From the NCBI GenBank assembly GCA_014762755.1, contig JABURI010000166.1, positions 1 to 57,140 on the forward strand: a stretch of 57,140 nt of DNA, given 5' to 3'. The stretch comes from Marinobacter sp. GTDB lineage: Bacteria; Pseudomonadota; Gammaproteobacteria; Pseudomonadales; Oleiphilaceae. The notes under the pieces are model-generated. The model ran no database searches. It saw only the letters and a program-made list of their open reading frames with translations, and had not been told where the DNA came from. Each line of letters starts with the position of its first letter. Positions within the stretch are counted from its first letter, which is position 1. Of this stretch, positions 49,995 through 57,140 are shown one piece after another. Both the position numbers and the translations under genes were made by a program.

Positions 49995-50744
49995 ATGGAC
50001 AATCCGGTTATTACCCCGATCAGAGACCCCCTTTCTAACACGGTAAGCCTTGAGGTGGATGCGGTTGCCGGCAGCGATATTGCGCTGGTTCATGGAAAGG
50101 GTACACGTGCCTCCAGCGTCTCCGAAGACTGGCTGGATCAGCTGGCGGATGGTCTGAGTGAATACGGATGGATGTCCCTCGATGTCCGCGACCGGCTGGG
50201 AAGTGGGCTCCTGTCGGCACTGCGTGACGAAGTGGCCATTCTCGATCGTACCGATGCCATGAAGACCGCCGGCATCGGTCGTGGTTCTGACCTGGTCCGG
50301 GATCGCGCTGTACGCCGCGATCGGATTGCGTGGCTGCAGGGAATTACGCCGCCCCAGGCCGAGCTCTTCCGGTTTCTGGATGCCATTCGGTGTGGCCTGA
50401 ACCAGCGCCTGTTTCTGGGGCTGAAGCGGTTCGAGACCCATTATGCCACTTACCATCCGGGTGACTTCTATAAGCGGCACCTGGACAGTTTCCGTGGCCG
50501 TGCTTCCCGGGTGGTCAGTCTGGTTCTTTATCTCAATGAGGGCTGGGCTGCAGAGGATGGCGGTGCGTTACAGGTGTTCAACCGGGATAACGAGAACGAA
50601 GTGTGTGGAATGGTTATTCCGGAAGCAGGCCGGATGGCCCTGTTTCTGAGCGAGGAAATTCCCCACGAGGTGCTGCCGGCGAATCGCACCCGGTACAGCC
50701 TGGCCTGCTGGTTCCGGCAGGATGAGGTGCCGTTGCCGCTGTGA
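49995..50744 (+). CDS. 2-oxoglutarate/Fe(II)-dependent dioxygenase (prolyl hydroxylase-like)
   Basis: A 249-residue double-stranded beta-helix oxygenase. The iron ligands are His162 and Asp164 ('KRHLDSF') and His224 ('EIPHEVLP'); Arg233 ('RTRYSLACWF') should bind 2-oxoglutarate. It resembles bacterial SM-20/PiuC-like hydroxylases. The protein target is unknown. It stands alone between the divergent mutarotase gene and the SRP RNA gene. Confidence 0.86.
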   Translation: MDNPVITPIRDPLSNTVSLEVDAVAGSDIALVHGKGTRASSVSEDWLDQLADGLSEYGWMSLDVRDRLGSGLLSALRDEVAILDRTDAMKTAGIGRGSDLVRDRAVRRDRIAWLQGITPPQAELFRFLDAIRCGLNQRLFLGLKRFETHYATYHPGDFYKRHLDSFRGRASRVVSLVLYLNEGWAAEDGGALQVFNRDNENEVCGMVIPEAGRMALFLSEEIPHEVLPANRTRYSLACWFRQDEVPLPL

Positions 50745-50769
50745 ATTTCCGGCGCGGACGATTTCCCCG

Positions 50770-50798
50770 TTGTAGTCTGCAGACCCTTTTGCTAATAT
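50770..50798 (+). promoter_or_regulatory. Sigma-70 promoter of the SRP RNA gene
   Basis: TTGTAG (50770-50775), a 17-base spacer and TAATAT (50793-50798) make a good sigma-70 promoter. Expected transcription start is near 50805, giving a 5' leader of about 33 bases with a small GGGG/CCCC hairpin before the mature RNA, comparable to the RNase P-removed leader of E. coli 4.5S RNA. Confidence 0.7.
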
Positions 50799-50837
50799 GC
50801 GCGCCGCTTTCGGGGGAAACCCCGGCAAGCCGTTATG

Positions 50838-50945
50838 GTGGCCCCATTGGTGCCTCCGCAACATGAAACCGTGAACCCGGTCAGGCCCGGAAGGGAGCAG
50901 CCGAAGCGGTGGAATTGTGTGCCGGAGATCTGCTGGTGGGGTCAC
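50838..50945 (+). ncRNA. ffs: 4.5S (SRP) RNA
   Basis: The terminal stem GTGGCCCCA (50838-50846) pairs with TGGGGTCAC (50937-50945). The apical domain is highly conserved: AGGCCCGGAAGGGAGCAGCC carries the GGAA tetraloop and the asymmetric loop bound by Ffh. The length of about 108 bases fits the small bacterial SRP RNA (114 in E. coli). It targets ribosomes making membrane and exported proteins. Its position upstream of dnaX is common in gammaproteobacteria. Ends are set from pairing and may be off by a few bases. Confidence 0.95.
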
Positions 50946-51092
50946 CCCCAGTTTTCCCCCTCCCGATGTGTTAATCCCCTGATTCTTCGCCCGTAATTGT
51001 GCTTCGGTCCCGGTGACAGAGTGCCAACTTTGCTTCTTATCAAAGCGGGTCCGTGCTATGGTTAATCGCATTTTCACAGCAGTTGACGGAAC

Positions 51093-52958
51093 ATGAGCTA
51101 CCAGGTACTCGCCCGAAAATGGCGCCCCCGCACCTTCGAGGATATGGTGGGCCAGGAACACGTTCTCCAGGCCTTGATCCATGCCCTGGAAAACCAGCGT
51201 CTGCACCATGCCTATCTGTTCACCGGCACCCGGGGTGTGGGCAAGACCACCATTGGCCGGCTGCTGGCCCGATGCCTCAACTGCGAAACCGGCGTTACCC
51301 CGAATCCGTGTGGCCAGTGCACCAGTTGCCAGGAGATCCAGGAAGGCCGGTTTGTTGACCTGATCGAGATCGATGCGGCCTCCCGCACCGGCGTTGATGA
51401 CATGCGGGAACTCACCGACAATGTCCAGTATGCGCCGACCCGGGGCCGCTACAAGGTGTACCTCATTGATGAGGTGCACATGCTCACCAACCAGTCCTTC
51501 AACGCGTTCCTGAAAACCCTGGAAGAGCCGCCGGAGCATGTGAAGTTCCTGCTGGCCACCACCGATCCCCAGAAGCTCCCGGTGACCGTCCTGTCTCGGT
51601 GCCTGCAGTTCAACCTCAAGCGCATGACCCCGGAGCACATTGCCGGCCATCTCAAGCATGTGTTGACCGAAGAGGGGATTCCTTTCGAGGAACCGGCACT
51701 CTGGCTGCTCGCCCGTGCAGCAGATGGCAGCATGCGGGATGCGTTGAGCCTGACCGACCAGGCCATTGCTTTCGGTAACCAGAAGCTCGCCGCCAGTGAT
51801 GTCAGCAACATGCTGGGCACCATCGACCAGCGGGACATCGAGCGCATTGTGAATGCCCTGGTGGAACGTGACGGGCCCGGATTGCTCTCGGAAATTGCCC
51901 GGATCTCGGATTTCGCCCCGGATTACAGCGTGATCCTGGCGGACCTCCTGTCATTGTTCCATCGGGTCACCATGGAGCAGGTGGTACCCGGCAGTGCCGA
52001 CAACGCCCTGGGGGATGCCAGCCAGGTCCAGGCCCTGGCCCGGAAACTAAGTGCCGAGGACGCCCAGCTGTTCTATCAGGCCGCCCTGATGGGCCGCAAG
52101 GATCTGGATATCACCCCGGACGCGCGCATGGGCTTTGAAATGACCCTGCTGAGAATGCTGGCGTTCCGTCCCGGTACCGACCGGCGTGAGCCGCCCACGG
52201 TGAGTTCCGGCGGGAATTCCGCAGCGGGGGAAAGCGGGGACGAACCCGGACCTGCTGCCCCACAGATATCTGAACCCGGGCCACAGGAACCTGCGGCCGC
52301 CACACCTGAGCCTGAAGCTGGTCCGGTTATGGCTCCAGAGCCCGAATCGAACACCCGGGCAGAACCGGAACCAGCGCCAGAGCCGGCGCCGGTTTATGAG
52401 GAGCCCCCGCTGCCGGAGGAGCCGCCCGAGGCGGAACCCGAGTTCGGATACGAGCCAGAACCGGTTGAATCGGGGCCTGAACCGGTTGCCGAGGCAACGC
52501 CGGAGCCAGGGCCGGCATCAGAGCCCGGGCCTGATCCCGAACCCGAACTAGTGGTAGAGGAGCGGGCCGGGGATTTTGTCTGGGAACGGGACTTCCGGGA
52601 TCTTGGCATTGTTGGCATGCCCGGGAACCTGGCCAGCCAGACCGCCATGGCTCGGGACGGAGATACCATCGTGCTCACGATCGACGCCGGCCACGCCCGC
52701 CTGCTCAATGCCCGGCACGAGGAAAAAATCGCTACTGCCTTGAGAAACCGCTTTGGTGACTCCATCGAGTTACGCATAGAGCAGGGCGAACCCGGGCCCC
52801 ATACGCCGGCCGCGTATGAGGAGCGGCAGCGCCAGGCACGCCAGCAAGCGGCGGAGGACGCCATCCGCAAGGATCCGGTCGTCCAGTCCATCGTTGAACG
52901 ATTTGAGGCGCGGATAGTCGAAGACAGTATCCGGCCCATCGAGACCAGCAGGAGATAG
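51093..52958 (+). CDS. dnaX: DNA polymerase III subunits gamma/tau
   Basis: A 621-residue clamp-loader ATPase. Walker A is 'GTRGVGKT' (45-52), the zinc module uses Cys64, Cys73, Cys76 and Cys79, Walker B is 'VYLIDEVHML', and the SRC motif is 'VLSRCLQF'. Domain III ends near residue 370. Residues about 385-490 are a linker rich in Pro and Glu ('PEPEPAPEPAP'), followed by the C-terminal tau region that contacts the polymerase. No A6-G slippery site like that of E. coli is visible, so gamma may not be made by frameshifting. It precedes ybaB and recR, the usual order. Confidence 0.96.
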   Translation: MSYQVLARKWRPRTFEDMVGQEHVLQALIHALENQRLHHAYLFTGTRGVGKTTIGRLLARCLNCETGVTPNPCGQCTSCQEIQEGRFVDLIEIDAASRTGVDDMRELTDNVQYAPTRGRYKVYLIDEVHMLTNQSFNAFLKTLEEPPEHVKFLLATTDPQKLPVTVLSRCLQFNLKRMTPEHIAGHLKHVLTEEGIPFEEPALWLLARAADGSMRDALSLTDQAIAFGNQKLAASDVSNMLGTIDQRDIERIVNALVERDGPGLLSEIARISDFAPDYSVILADLLSLFHRVTMEQVVPGSADNALGDASQVQALARKLSAEDAQLFYQAALMGRKDLDITPDARMGFEMTLLRMLAFRPGTDRREPPTVSSGGNSAAGESGDEPGPAAPQISEPGPQEPAAATPEPEAGPVMAPEPESNTRAEPEPAPEPAPVYEEPPLPEEPPEAEPEFGYEPEPVESGPEPVAEATPEPGPASEPGPDPEPELVVEERAGDFVWERDFRDLGIVGMPGNLASQTAMARDGDTIVLTIDAGHARLLNARHEEKIATALRNRFGDSIELRIEQGEPGPHTPAAYEERQRQARQQAAEDAIRKDPVVQSIVERFEARIVEDSIRPIETSRR

Positions 52959-52961
52959 AGC

Positions 52962-53285
52962 ATGTTTAACGACATGGGCGATCTGATGAAAAAAGCCCAG
53001 CAAATGCAGGAAGAAATGAAGAAGGCCCAGGAAGAGATCGCCAAAGCCGAAGTGACCGGCGAGGCCGGAGCGGGCCTTGTGAAAGTCACCATGAACGGCC
53101 GTCACGACGTGAGCAGGGTCGAGATCGATCCGTCACTCATGTCCGAAGAGAAAGAGATTCTTGAGGACCTTCTGGCTGCGGCGGTGAACGATGCCGTTCG
53201 GCGGGTCGAGGCGAACCAGAAAGAGAAGATGTCCGGAATGATGTCGGGAATGGGCATGCCCCCCGGTTTCAAGATGCCGTTCTGA
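52962..53285 (+). CDS. ybaB: YbaB/EbfC-family nucleoid-associated protein
   Basis: A 107-residue protein starting '[31 protein letters not shown]', the family's N-terminal helix, then '[19 protein letters not shown]'. The Met-rich C-terminus '[11 protein letters not shown]' is usual. It forms a dimeric DNA-binding tweezer and is nearly always between dnaX and recR, as here (3 bases after dnaX). Confidence 0.95.
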   Translation: MFNDMGDLMKKAQQMQEEMKKAQEEIAKAEVTGEAGAGLVKVTMNGRHDVSRVEIDPSLMSEEKEILEDLLAAAVNDAVRRVEANQKEKMSGMMSGMGMPPGFKMPF

Positions 53286-53317
53286 TCCGTTCGTCTGATG
53301 TATTCCGAGGATAGTTG

Positions 53318-53920
53318 ATGGCTTTCAGTCCACTGGTTGATGAACTGGTCGAATCCCTGCGATGCCTTCCGGGGGTTGGTCAGAAGACGGCCCAGCGCAT
53401 GGCTTTCCATCTTCTGGAGCGTGGCCGGTCGGGGGGTATGCGCCTGTCCGAAGCCCTGCGCACGGCGATGGACGGCGTGCGGCGCTGTGAATCCTGCCAG
53501 AACTTCGCCGATACTGAGATCTGCGGGATCTGTGAGAATCCGACCCGCAAGAACGGCACCCTGTGCGTGGTGGAAAGCCCCTCGGATCTCCTGGCCATCG
53601 AACAGGCGGGCGATTACAAGGGCGGTTACTTTGTTCTGATGGGCCATCTTTCGCCCATCGACGGCGTTGGCCCCGAAGAAATCGGTATCGAACGCCTGCT
53701 CAGACGCGTCCAGGACGAAGGGGTGACCGAGCTGATCCTCGCCACCAACCCCACCGTCGAGGGTGAGGCGACAGCCCACTACATTGCCGACCGACTCGAT
53801 GGCCGGAACATCCTTATCACCCGGCTGGCTCATGGTATCCCGGTGGGTGGTGAGCTGGGCTATGTTGACGGCTTCACTCTGACCCACGCCTTCCGCGGGC
53901 GCAAACCCCTCTCCGAATAG
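53318..53920 (+). CDS. recR: Recombination mediator RecR
   Basis: A 200-residue protein: N-terminal helix-hairpin-helix '[20 protein letters not shown]', zinc finger '[16 protein letters not shown]', Toprim domain '[17 protein letters not shown] ... [13 protein letters not shown]' and a C-terminal '[18 protein letters not shown]'. With RecO it loads RecA onto SSB-coated gaps. The start is ATG 53318; an adjacent TTG is in frame. It is the third gene of the dnaX operon. Confidence 0.96.
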   Translation: MAFSPLVDELVESLRCLPGVGQKTAQRMAFHLLERGRSGGMRLSEALRTAMDGVRRCESCQNFADTEICGICENPTRKNGTLCVVESPSDLLAIEQAGDYKGGYFVLMGHLSPIDGVGPEEIGIERLLRRVQDEGVTELILATNPTVEGEATAHYIADRLDGRNILITRLAHGIPVGGELGYVDGFTLTHAFRGRKPLSE

Positions 53921-53937
53921 GCTAACCAGGCTTTCCT

Positions 53938-55089
53938 ATGGCATCTTCTTCCCCGGCCGTGGCCGCACCTCCGGCCCCCGAGACCATTCACTGGATCGAG
54001 ACTCCCGAGGAGCTGGACAAGTGGTTGGCAGCGGCGTCACCCGATCAGCCGCTTGCGCTTGATACCGAGTTCGAACGGGTTAACACTTTCTATCCCATCC
54101 CCGGGCTGGTCCAGCTGGGCCTCGGTGACCGGTACTGCCTGGTCGATCCGGACGTGGCGGAGGCCTCTGCGTTGTTCCGGGAGGTGCTGGCGAACCCGCA
54201 GATCCCCAAACTCCTGTACGCTATGAGCGAGGATCTGGAGTTGTTCCGCCACTGGCTCGGGATCGAGCTGGCGGGGGTGGTGGATCTCCAGATCGGAGCG
54301 GCCATGGCCGGTGCCGGTTTCTCCCTGGGCTATGCCCGCCTGGTCGAAACCCTGTTCGGGGAAACCCTGGACAAATCCGTCACCCGTTCCGACTGGCTGG
54401 CCCGGCCCCTGAGCGAGGCACAGCAGCGTTACGCCGTGGACGATATCCGCTTTCTCGAGCCCATGTATCATTGGGTCGTTGACTCCCTCAAACCTCGCGG
54501 CCTGGTCGAGGCCCTGTTCGAGGAATCGCAGCGATTTGCCTCTGAACTGGCTGCGCAGGACGATCCGGAACAGCACTACCTCAAACTGCGGGGCGGATGG
54601 GCCCTGAACCCGGAACAGCAGGCGGTTCTGAAAGAGCTGGTGCGTTGGCGGGAGCTGGAGTGCCAGCGCCGCGATATGCCCCGCAACCGGGTGTTTGCCG
54701 ATGCCCTGTTGATCCTGGTTGCCGAACGGTTGCCGGAATCGATGCGCGCGCTGGGGGACATCCAGGGCATACCTTCGGGGGCCGTGCGCCGCTATGGCGA
54801 AACCATACTCGAACTTGTCCGGGACGCACGAGCTGCCGATAATGCCGGGCTTGAGCGGATCGCGCCACCATTGAGTCGTGAACAGCAGGCCAGTTTCAAA
54901 CAATTGAAGCGTACGGTAAGAAAGGTCTCGGAAGCTGCTGATATTCCAGTGGAACTGGTTGCTCCCAGAAAGCGTCTTGAGAAGCTGATGCAGGACGGCG
55001 AGTTGAACGGCAATCCGTTTTTCCAGGGCTGGCGAGAAGAGTTGCTGGCCCCGGTTCGAAGCCAGATCGAGGACATACTGAAGCAATGA
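53938..55089 (+). CDS. rnd: Ribonuclease D
   Basis: A 383-residue 3'-to-5' exoribonuclease for tRNA and stable RNA 3' ends. DEDD exonuclease motifs: 'LALDTEFERV' (Exo I), 'LLYAMSEDLELFRHW' (Exo II) and 'QQRYAVDDIRFLEPMY' (Exo III, DEDDy Tyr). Two HRDC-type domains follow, the first around 'VLKELVRWRELECQRRDMPRNRV'. It overlaps the ycgL start by 4 bases, forming an rnd-ycgL-ycgN operon. Confidence 0.94.
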   Translation: MASSSPAVAAPPAPETIHWIETPEELDKWLAAASPDQPLALDTEFERVNTFYPIPGLVQLGLGDRYCLVDPDVAEASALFREVLANPQIPKLLYAMSEDLELFRHWLGIELAGVVDLQIGAAMAGAGFSLGYARLVETLFGETLDKSVTRSDWLARPLSEAQQRYAVDDIRFLEPMYHWVVDSLKPRGLVEALFEESQRFASELAAQDDPEQHYLKLRGGWALNPEQQAVLKELVRWRELECQRRDMPRNRVFADALLILVAERLPESMRALGDIQGIPSGAVRRYGETILELVRDARAADNAGLERIAPPLSREQQASFKQLKRTVRKVSEAADIPVELVAPRKRLEKLMQDGELNGNPFFQGWREELLAPVRSQIEDILKQ

Positions 55090-55379
55090 AAGAACGGGAA
55101 TTTATCTCCGTATTCAGAAGTAGCCGCAAGGTCGACACCTACGTATTCGTGCGCAGGGGTCAGAACTGGGATGATCTGCCCGAGGGCCTGCGCGGCATTT
55201 TCGGGGCGCCGGTCCATTCAATGGACCTGCTGCTGACGCCGGACCGCAAACTGGCCCGGACCACTGGCAAGCAGGTACTTGAAGCCATCGAGGAAAAGGA
55301 TTTTTACCTGCAGATGCCGGAAGAGCAGGAGGGCTACGTGGTCGAGTTCAAGCGCAAGCTGGAGCAACACGACAAATGA
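55086..55379 (+). CDS. ycgL: YcgL-domain protein
   Basis: A 97-residue protein of the small YcgL family: 'FISVFRSSRKVDTYVFVRRG', 'LPEGLRGIFG', 'MDLLLTPDRKLAR' and 'GYYLQMP'-like 'DFYLQMPEEQEG'. Function is not established; location behind rnd suggests an RNA-related role. ATGA overlaps exist at both ends. Confidence 0.92.
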   Translation: MKEREFISVFRSSRKVDTYVFVRRGQNWDDLPEGLRGIFGAPVHSMDLLLTPDRKLARTTGKQVLEAIEEKDFYLQMPEEQEGYVVEFKRKLEQHDK

Positions 55380-55822
55380 TTGCCCGGATCCCGTTCTGGC
55401 AGCGCAAACGCCTGGACGAGATGACCTCGCAGGAGTGGGAATCCCTGTGCGATGGCTGTGGCAAATGTTGCCTGGCCAAGCTCGAGGATGAGGACACCGG
55501 TGACGTCTACCATACGGATCTTGTGTGCCGGTATATGGATCAGGACACGTGCCGGTGCACGGTGTATTCGGAGCGCCTGCAGAAAGTACCGGGGTGCACC
55601 GTCATCACGCCCGACACTGTTGAGGATTATTATTGGCTGCCGTATACCTGCGCCTATCGTTCACTCGCCGAGGGCCGTGGACTGGCCGCCTGGCATCCGT
55701 TGAGAAGTGGTGATCCGGAGTCGGTACATGAGGCCGGTATCTCGGTGCGCCACAAGGTCATCTCGGAGGAGCAGGTGCCCGAAGAGGACTGGGAAGAACA
55801 CATCATTCACTGGGTATTGTAA
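55376..55822 (+). CDS. ycgN: YcgN-family cysteine-cluster protein (UPF0260)
   Basis: A 148-residue protein with the conserved metal-binding cysteine pattern 'LCDGCGKCCLAKLED', 'LVCRYMDQDTCRCTVYSER' and 'VPGCTVI', then 'YYWLPYTCAYRSLAEG'. It probably binds zinc or an iron-sulfur centre; biochemical function is unknown. It overlaps ycgL by 4 bases and the next gene by 1. Confidence 0.93.
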   Translation: MIARIPFWQRKRLDEMTSQEWESLCDGCGKCCLAKLEDEDTGDVYHTDLVCRYMDQDTCRCTVYSERLQKVPGCTVITPDTVEDYYWLPYTCAYRSLAEGRGLAAWHPLRSGDPESVHEAGISVRHKVISEEQVPEEDWEEHIIHWVL

Positions 55823-56166
55823 TGTTAGACGCCGATACACAAATGGCCTACGGAATTTTTTGGGCCGCTTATGCCATTGCCTTCGTAATATTCTTCTACA
55901 TGATGAAGCGGCTGTTTCGCTTCATTCCGCTGTACGGCGCGCGCACCCTGCTGCTGTCGGCGTTGATGGTGCTTCTGCTGACACCGGTCGAGTCGCCGGA
56001 TGTGGCGGACTGGTGGATGCCAGCCTGGCTCTATGGGGGGTATGAGTTGATCCTCGGCCACATGGAGACCGCGAGCATTGCGTGGTTCAACTTCGGCCTT
56101 GCGGGCCTGGTGATGTTGCTGGTATGGATTCTGGACCTGGTGCGCTATCGCCTGGTGAAGCGTTGA
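55822..56166 (+). CDS. Small inner-membrane protein of unknown function
   Basis: A 114-residue protein with three hydrophobic segments (residues about 9-30, 40-58 and 85-108), an acidic-aromatic loop 'PVESPDVADWWMPAWLYGG' and a basic C-terminus 'RYRLVKR'. It starts in a TAATG overlap with ycgN. It precedes the MoxR-type ATPase by about 60 bases, where such small membrane proteins are often found. No function is assigned. Confidence 0.8.
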   Translation: MLDADTQMAYGIFWAAYAIAFVIFFYMMKRLFRFIPLYGARTLLLSALMVLLLTPVESPDVADWWMPAWLYGGYELILGHMETASIAWFNFGLAGLVMLLVWILDLVRYRLVKR

Positions 56167-56225
56167 GAGCGAACTGGCCCGCTATTGATCGGAAATTTGA
56201 ACAGTAATTGACAGGAAACGAGAGC

Positions 56226-57068
56226 ATGAAGTTTACCGGTACCGAGAAGTATGTAGCCACCGATGACCTGCAAATGGCCGTCAACGCGGCGATTGGGCTC
56301 CAGAGACCACTGCTGATCAAGGGCGAGCCAGGCACCGGCAAAACGTTGCTGGCAGAGGAAATGGCAGCGGCCCTGGGCATGAGGCTGATCCCCTGGCATA
56401 TCAAGTCCACCACCAAGGCCCAGCAGGGTCTGTATGAGTACGACGCGGTCTCCCGCCTGCGTGATTCCCAGCTGGGTGACGAGAAGGTCAAGGACATCAG
56501 CAACTACATCGTCAAAGGCAAGCTGTGGGAAGCCTTCGAGTCCGAGGAGCAGGTGGTGTTGCTGATCGACGAGATCGACAAGGCCGATATCGAGTTTCCC
56601 AATGACCTGTTGCTCGAGCTCGACCGCATGGAGTTCTTCGTTTACGAGACCCAGCAGTTCGTGAAGGCGAAACACCGTCCGATCGTGGTCATCACCAGCA
56701 ATAACGAGAAGGAACTGCCGGACGCCTTCCTGCGCCGCTGTTTCTTCCACTACATCAGCTTCCCGGACCACGAGACCATGCAGAACATCGTGGACGTGCA
56801 CTTCCCGAATCTGCAGCAGGAGATTGTCCGCGATGCCCTGGAAGTGTTCTTTGACGTGCGCAAGGTGCCGGGCCTGAAGAAAAAACCGTCCACCTCCGAG
56901 CTGATCGACTGGCTTAAACTGCTGATGGCCGACGAACTGACCGCCAAGGCTCTGCAGGAGAAGGATTCGGGAAGCGCATTGCCACCTCTGTATGGCGCCC
57001 TGGTGAAGAACGAGCAGGACGTGCACCTGTTGCAGAAGCTGGCTTTCATGGCACGCCGTCGCAACTGA
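56226..57068 (+). CDS. MoxR-family AAA+ ATPase
   Basis: A 280-residue ATPase starting at ATG 56226: 'FTGTEKYVATDDLQMAVNAAIGLQRPLLIKGEPGTGKTLLAEEMA' contains Walker A (quoted span read in two parts around residue 40), Walker B is 'VVLLIDEIDKADIEF', sensor 1 is 'IVVITSNNEKELPDAFLRRC'. MoxR proteins act as chaperones with VWA-domain partners in metal-centre or complex assembly; the VWA-type gene follows at 57091. A TTG at 56208 is in frame but has no ribosome site. Confidence 0.93.
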   Translation: MKFTGTEKYVATDDLQMAVNAAIGLQRPLLIKGEPGTGKTLLAEEMAAALGMRLIPWHIKSTTKAQQGLYEYDAVSRLRDSQLGDEKVKDISNYIVKGKLWEAFESEEQVVLLIDEIDKADIEFPNDLLLELDRMEFFVYETQQFVKAKHRPIVVITSNNEKELPDAFLRRCFFHYISFPDHETMQNIVDVHFPNLQQEIVRDALEVFFDVRKVPGLKKKPSTSELIDWLKLLMADELTAKALQEKDSGSALPPLYGALVKNEQDVHLLQKLAFMARRRN

Positions 57069-57090
57069 TTTCCGGCAAGAGTTCCGCTTT

Positions 57091-57140
57091 ATGTTGATTG
57101 ATTTCTTTCTCGAAGTGCGGCGGGCCAAGGTTCCCGCCAG
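57091..57140 (+). CDS. VWA/CoxE-like protein, N-terminal fragment
   Basis: The final 50 bases encode MLIDFFLEVRRAKVPA, the characteristic start of CoxE-like VWA-domain proteins that partner MoxR ATPases. The gene runs off the window end. It begins 22 bases after the MoxR stop. Confidence 0.7.
   Translation, partial: MLIDFFLEVRRAKVPA

Noticed and set aside
52290..52560. PEP motifs in DnaX read as exosortase signals
   Set aside because: They lie in an internal Pro/Glu linker of a cytoplasmic protein with no following membrane segment.
1..57140. CRISPR arrays, tRNA or rRNA genes, insertion-sequence transposases
   Set aside because: No regularly spaced direct repeats, no tRNA or rRNA-like segments and no transposase motifs were recognised on either strand.

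Overview
The window looks like chromosomal DNA of a marine gammaproteobacterium, most probably Marinobacter or a close relative. This is inferred from gene content and order (acnD-prpF-prpD, dnaX-ybaB-recR, rnd-ycgL-ycgN), not from a marker-gene search. The flanks are GC-rich housekeeping DNA. The centre is a complete exosortase A (XrtA/EpsH) and PEP-CTERM surface system with its exopolysaccharide (EPS) locus.

Layout. 1-3925: the end of a methylcitrate-cycle operon (acnD partial, prpF, prpD), with two REP-like palindromes before prpF and a terminator-like hairpin between prpF and prpD. 4070-4843: a short PEP-CTERM protein behind a good sigma-54 (-24/-12) promoter. 5082-29751: a long EPS locus on the plus strand. 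It begins with the conserved secretion and assembly block: initiating phosphoglycosyltransferase, OPX-type export lipoprotein, Wzz-like co-polymerase, degenerate BY-kinase-like ATPase, outer-membrane barrel and deacetylase. Then come glycosyltransferases, an FkbM methyltransferase, a CapK-like AMP ligase, a second deacetylase, a Wzy-like polymerase and an asparagine-synthase-type amidotransferase. From about 17.4 to 28 kb the DNA is clearly AT-richer, as expected of an exchangeable sugar-assembly module. That module also holds an unrecognised secreted protein (20504-21586) followed by 749 bp with no visible gene.

29780-43444: a Wzx flippase and a 1493-residue secreted Ig/BACON, lectin-like, sugar-dehydrogenase-like and Kelch protein on the minus strand; FemAB-like protein and XrtA (fused to EpsI) on the plus strand; then a PA14 lipoprotein and the TPR lipoprotein PrsT on the minus strand. 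43489-49875 (minus): PrsR (sigma-54 activator), PrsK (membrane histidine kinase), an SDR epimerase, an acyltransferase and a hexose-6-phosphate mutarotase. 49995-57140 (plus): a 2OG-Fe(II) oxygenase, 4.5S/SRP RNA, dnaX, ybaB, recR, rnd, ycgL, ycgN, a small membrane protein, a MoxR ATPase and the start of a CoxE-like VWA gene.

How it works together (family knowledge plus inference): PrsK senses an unknown signal and PrsR activates sigma-54 promoters. The PEP-CTERM protein is exported by Sec, processed by XrtA at its PEP-TM-basic tail, and linked to or released with the EPS made by the plus-strand locus. The least expected observations are a second sigma-54-like promoter in front of the giant secreted protein, which has no PEP-CTERM tail; a tyrosine-kinase-like EPS protein lacking the P-loop lysine and the tyrosine tail; and the orphan secreted protein beside an empty spacer.
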